Source of the DNA: Chitinophagaceae bacterium
GTDB lineage: Bacteria; Bacteroidota; Bacteroidia; Chitinophagales; Chitinophagaceae
Direction: 5' to 3'
Length of the DNA: 8,924 nt
NCBI GenBank assembly: GCA_947378615.1
Contig: CANCKV010000100.1
Location: forward strand, 1 to 8,924
The notes below the pieces were generated by a model. The model had not been told where the DNA came from. It did not search any database and saw only the letters and a program-made list of their open reading frames with translations. The position numbers and the translations under genes are program-made. Numbering within the stretch: position 1 is the stretch's first letter; each line of letters starts with the position of its first letter. Of this stretch, positions 6,384 to 8,924 are shown in pieces.

Positions 6384-8711
6384 ATGAAAAAGTGGAATTG
6401 TTTATGTCTATTAATGGTGCTTTCAGTAGTGGTTGGTAATGGGCAACAATCGATTGATTATCCCTATAAGAATGCTAAGCTTACTCCTGAAGTACGGGCA
6501 AAGGATTTATTAGGCAGGATGAGTATGGAGGATAAGATACCTCAATTGTATGCAGATTGGGTTGGGAGACCCTATAAATTTGATGAAGCTTTCTTTGCAG
6601 ATACTGCCACTGCGAGAAAGGTTTTAGGCAAGGGGATACTATCCATTCAGCCCAGTTTTGTAGATTTAAAATCAACAGTACTATCGAGAAATCTCGTTCA
6701 AAAATATCTAAAAGAACAAACGAAGTGGGGCATTCCCGCCTTGTTTGTAGATGAGGGGCAACATGGTCTGATGAAACCACAAGCCACTTCATTTCCGATG
6801 GCTATTGGTCTTGCCTGTTCGTGGGATGTCGATTTGTTCGAACAGGTATATACAGTTGTTGCCCACGAGATGCGTTCCCGTGGTGGGCATCATGTGCTAT
6901 CGCCCGTGATAGATGTTTGTAAAGAACCACGTTGGGGCAGAGTTGAAGAAACTTATGGTGAAGACCCATACTTAAATGGTCGTTATGCTGTTGCAGCAGT
7001 TAAAGGATTGCAGGGAACTTCAACAGGTATAGTTGCCACAGACCATGTAGCTGCTACCTTAAAACATTTCTGTGGTCATGGACAGCCCGAAGGAGGAAAT
7101 AATCAAGCACCAGCAAACATTTCTGAACGTGTGTTGCGAGAGTTTCACTTCCCTCCTTTCAAGGCGGCTATTGAGGGGGCGAATCCAATTGCTATCATGC
7201 CTTCTTACAATGAAATTGATGGGGTGCCATCCCATAACAATGATTGGTTGTTGAAGACAATCCTTCGCCATGATTGGGGTTACAAAGGGATGTTAGTTTC
7301 TGATTACAATGGAATAGATGAACTATTTGAGAAGCATCTCATTGCAAAAGATTATAAGGATGCTGCATGCAAGGCGTTCAATTCGGGGGTGCAATACGAA
7401 TTTCCAAAAGCAAAAGGGTTTCCTTATTTACCCCAACTTTTGAAGGAGGGTAAAGTAAAGCAAGCGGATATTGATACCGCTGTTTATCGGGCACTAAGGT
7501 TAAAATTCCAAATGGGGCTATTTGATAATCCTTTTATAGATGTAAACGATGCAATAAAAGTAAGTAAAGACGAAAAGTCAAGGGCGTTGGCATTAAAGGC
7601 TGCACAGGAATCAATTGTTCTTTTGAAGAATGAAAACAATTTGTTACCTCTTGATAAGCATAAATTTAATAAGATAGCAGTGGTAGGGCCTTGTGCTAAT
7701 ATTGTTTCTACGGGAGGATATTCAGGAGAACCTTATCAGAAAACAACTCTATTGGAGGGTATTAAAAGCAAGATAGATAAAGGAACACAAGTCTTATTTG
7801 CTCAAGGATGCAATATTGTTGATACTAATAGAGGTAGTTTTTATAACTGGCAAACAGATAATTTTAAGTTAGCCGCTCGTGAAGACAACCTGAAATTAAT
7901 AAAGGAAGCCGTTGAGGTGGCGAAAAATGCGGAAATAATAGTGGTAGCTGTAGGGGAAACAGAACAGCTTTGTAGAGAAGCTTGGGCAAAAACCCATATT
8001 GGGGATAATATGACCCTCGATTTAATTGGCGAACAAGAGGAATTAGTAGAAGCAATGGTCGCATTAGGTAAACCTGTCATTGTTTATCTGATGAATGGAC
8101 GCCCTTTAAGCATCAACTATATTGCTACTCATGTTCCTGCCATTATTGAAGGTTGGTATATGGGGCAGGAAACGGGTACGGCAGCTGTTGATATACTTTT
8201 TGGCGATGTTAACCCTTCTGCCAAGTTGACAATCACTTTCCCAAAATCTGTTGGGCAATTACCCATGTATTATAACCATAAGCCTTCTGCACAATTTACA
8301 AATTATGTTTCTCAAGATATTCTGCCACTTTATCCTTTTGGTTATGGTTTGAGCTATACTAATTTCTCTTACTCAAACATTCAGCTTTCTTCAGATAAAA
8401 TGAAGGCAAATGGAAGGGTAACCGTTACTGTTGATATAACAAATACAGGAAACCGAAGAGGGGATGAGATAGCCCAATTATATATTCATCAAAAAGTAGC
8501 ATCTGTTACCCGACCTGTAATGGAATTAAAGGGGTTTGAGCGGTTTAGTTTGGAGGCAGGTGAAACAAAGAAAGTTAGTTTCATTATTGATAAATCTAAA
8601 CTTGCTTTTTGGGATTACAAGATGAATTATACTGTTGAATCAGGGCAGTTTGAAATCATGGTTGGTAAATCTTCGGTGGAATACTTGAAGAAGGTGCTAA
8701 CTGTAGAGTAA
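6384..8711 (+). CDS. GH3 beta-glucosidase-type glycoside hydrolase, exported
   Basis: This 775-residue enzyme should release terminal beta-linked sugars (glucose, or less often xylose or GlcNAc) by retaining hydrolysis. Residues 1-20 form a signal peptide (GNG before Gln21); early cysteines are misplaced for a lipobox. The GH3 N-terminal barrel carries R183-W-G-R186 through G192-E-D-P195, K227-H228-F, and VSDYNG with D307 as predicted nucleophile. The C-terminal alpha/beta sandwich starts near 400 and holds G524-E-T-E-Q-L-C-R-E-A-W534, the region where the acid/base glutamate is expected (E527 or E532). The following motif is usually GDRxxL but reads G540-D-N-M-T-L here. A fibronectin III-like domain occupies about 665-768. 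The three-domain layout and length are normal for the family. It lies 151 bases after GH20 and may have its own promoter, though none is convincing. Exact substrate is unresolved. Confidence 0.95.
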   Translation: MKKWNCLCLLMVLSVVVGNGQQSIDYPYKNAKLTPEVRAKDLLGRMSMEDKIPQLYADWVGRPYKFDEAFFADTATARKVLGKGILSIQPSFVDLKSTVLSRNLVQKYLKEQTKWGIPALFVDEGQHGLMKPQATSFPMAIGLACSWDVDLFEQVYTVVAHEMRSRGGHHVLSPVIDVCKEPRWGRVEETYGEDPYLNGRYAVAAVKGLQGTSTGIVATDHVAATLKHFCGHGQPEGGNNQAPANISERVLREFHFPPFKAAIEGANPIAIMPSYNEIDGVPSHNNDWLLKTILRHDWGYKGMLVSDYNGIDELFEKHLIAKDYKDAACKAFNSGVQYEFPKAKGFPYLPQLLKEGKVKQADIDTAVYRALRLKFQMGLFDNPFIDVNDAIKVSKDEKSRALALKAAQESIVLLKNENNLLPLDKHKFNKIAVVGPCANIVSTGGYSGEPYQKTTLLEGIKSKIDKGTQVLFAQGCNIVDTNRGSFYNWQTDNFKLAAREDNLKLIKEAVEVAKNAEIIVVAVGETEQLCREAWAKTHIGDNMTLDLIGEQEELVEAMVALGKPVIVYLMNGRPLSINYIATHVPAIIEGWYMGQETGTAAVDILFGDVNPSAKLTITFPKSVGQLPMYYNHKPSAQFTNYVSQDILPLYPFGYGLSYTNFSYSNIQLSSDKMKANGRVTVTVDITNTGNRRGDEIAQLYIHQKVASVTRPVMELKGFERFSLEAGETKKVSFIIDKSKLAFWDYKMNYTVESGQFEIMVGKSSVEYLKKVLTVE

Positions 8712-8746
8712 TTGATAATTAAATTAGTTGAACAGAAAAAGTAAAT

Positions 8747-8818
8747 GTGAAGATGCAAAAGAATGCAGAGAAGTCTATAATGATTTATACAAGAAAATGC
8801 TTGAGTTCTTTGCTTCAC
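8747..8818. repeat. Inverted repeat downstream of the GH3 gene
   Basis: The left arm GTGAAGATGCAAAAGAA (8747-8763) pairs with TTCTTTGCTTCAC (8806-8818) if two small bulges are allowed on the left. The outer GTGAAG/CTTCAC match is exact and extends by one base pair on the outside. The loop is 42 bases. It begins about 35 bases after the GH3 stop and is followed by no clean T tract. Its design, short A-rich words in opposed arms, resembles the two inverted repeats upstream, though the words differ. Confidence 0.45.
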
Positions 8819-8924
8819 AGGTGAGTAAGTAACGGCTTTGAATAGGTTAGTAGCCTTTTTTCAAACCATTTGTCAATCAAAAAAAGCATTGTTAGCTATA
8901 ACTTTCACTTTGCAGACGGAAGTA

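Noticed and set aside
8627..8818. Opposite-strand open frame running into the GH3 3' end
   Set aside because: Low-complexity product, no start signal, and it overlaps the conserved fibronectin-like domain and the inverted repeat.
8753..8824. Short + strand frame starting at ATG 8753 after GH3
   Set aside because: Only 23 codons, no ribosome-binding signal, and it lies across an inverted repeat.
8834..8861. GGCT...AGCC stem followed by six T as an intrinsic terminator
   Set aside because: The stem is only four base pairs with a 14-base loop, too weak to call.

Overview
The window looks like a low-GC chromosomal segment of a Bacteroidota bacterium. The evidence is its A+T-rich composition, the A/T-rich leaders that mostly lack a strong Shine-Dalgarno sequence, the type I signal peptides ending just before Gln (A-Q or G-Q junctions), and the make-up of the gene set. 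I cannot name the genus from sequence alone.

Layout: bases 1-412 are non-coding and rich in short repeats. Four genes follow, all on the + strand and all predicted to be exported: a heparinase II/III-family polysaccharide lyase (413-2362); a two-part protein with an N-terminal beta-rich region and a C-terminal alpha/alpha-toroid-like region, probably a glycosidase of unassigned family (2534-4558); a GH20 beta-N-acetylhexosaminidase (4613-6232); and a GH3 beta-glucosidase-type enzyme (6384-8711). Bases 8712-8924 are non-coding. The spacers are 171, 54 and 151 bases. No coding support was seen on the - strand.

Working together: the set reads as part of a polysaccharide or glycan utilisation locus. 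The lyase would cut an acidic, uronate-containing chain by beta-elimination. The second protein would trim the resulting oligomers, GH20 would remove terminal GlcNAc or GalNAc, and GH3 would remove terminal beta-linked sugars. An amino-sugar- and uronate-containing glycan, such as a glycosaminoglycan-like or bacterial exopolysaccharide, would fit, but the substrate is inference. No SusC/SusD pair, sulfatase, transporter or regulator lies in the window.

The least expected content is in the spacers. Three of them carry inverted repeats built from short reiterated words (CACAAAG/CTTTGTG, CCACATAG, GAGTCTTA, TGTGAAG). The stop codon of the second gene sits inside a perfect 9-bp hairpin. No CRISPR array, RNA gene, transposase or phage gene was seen.
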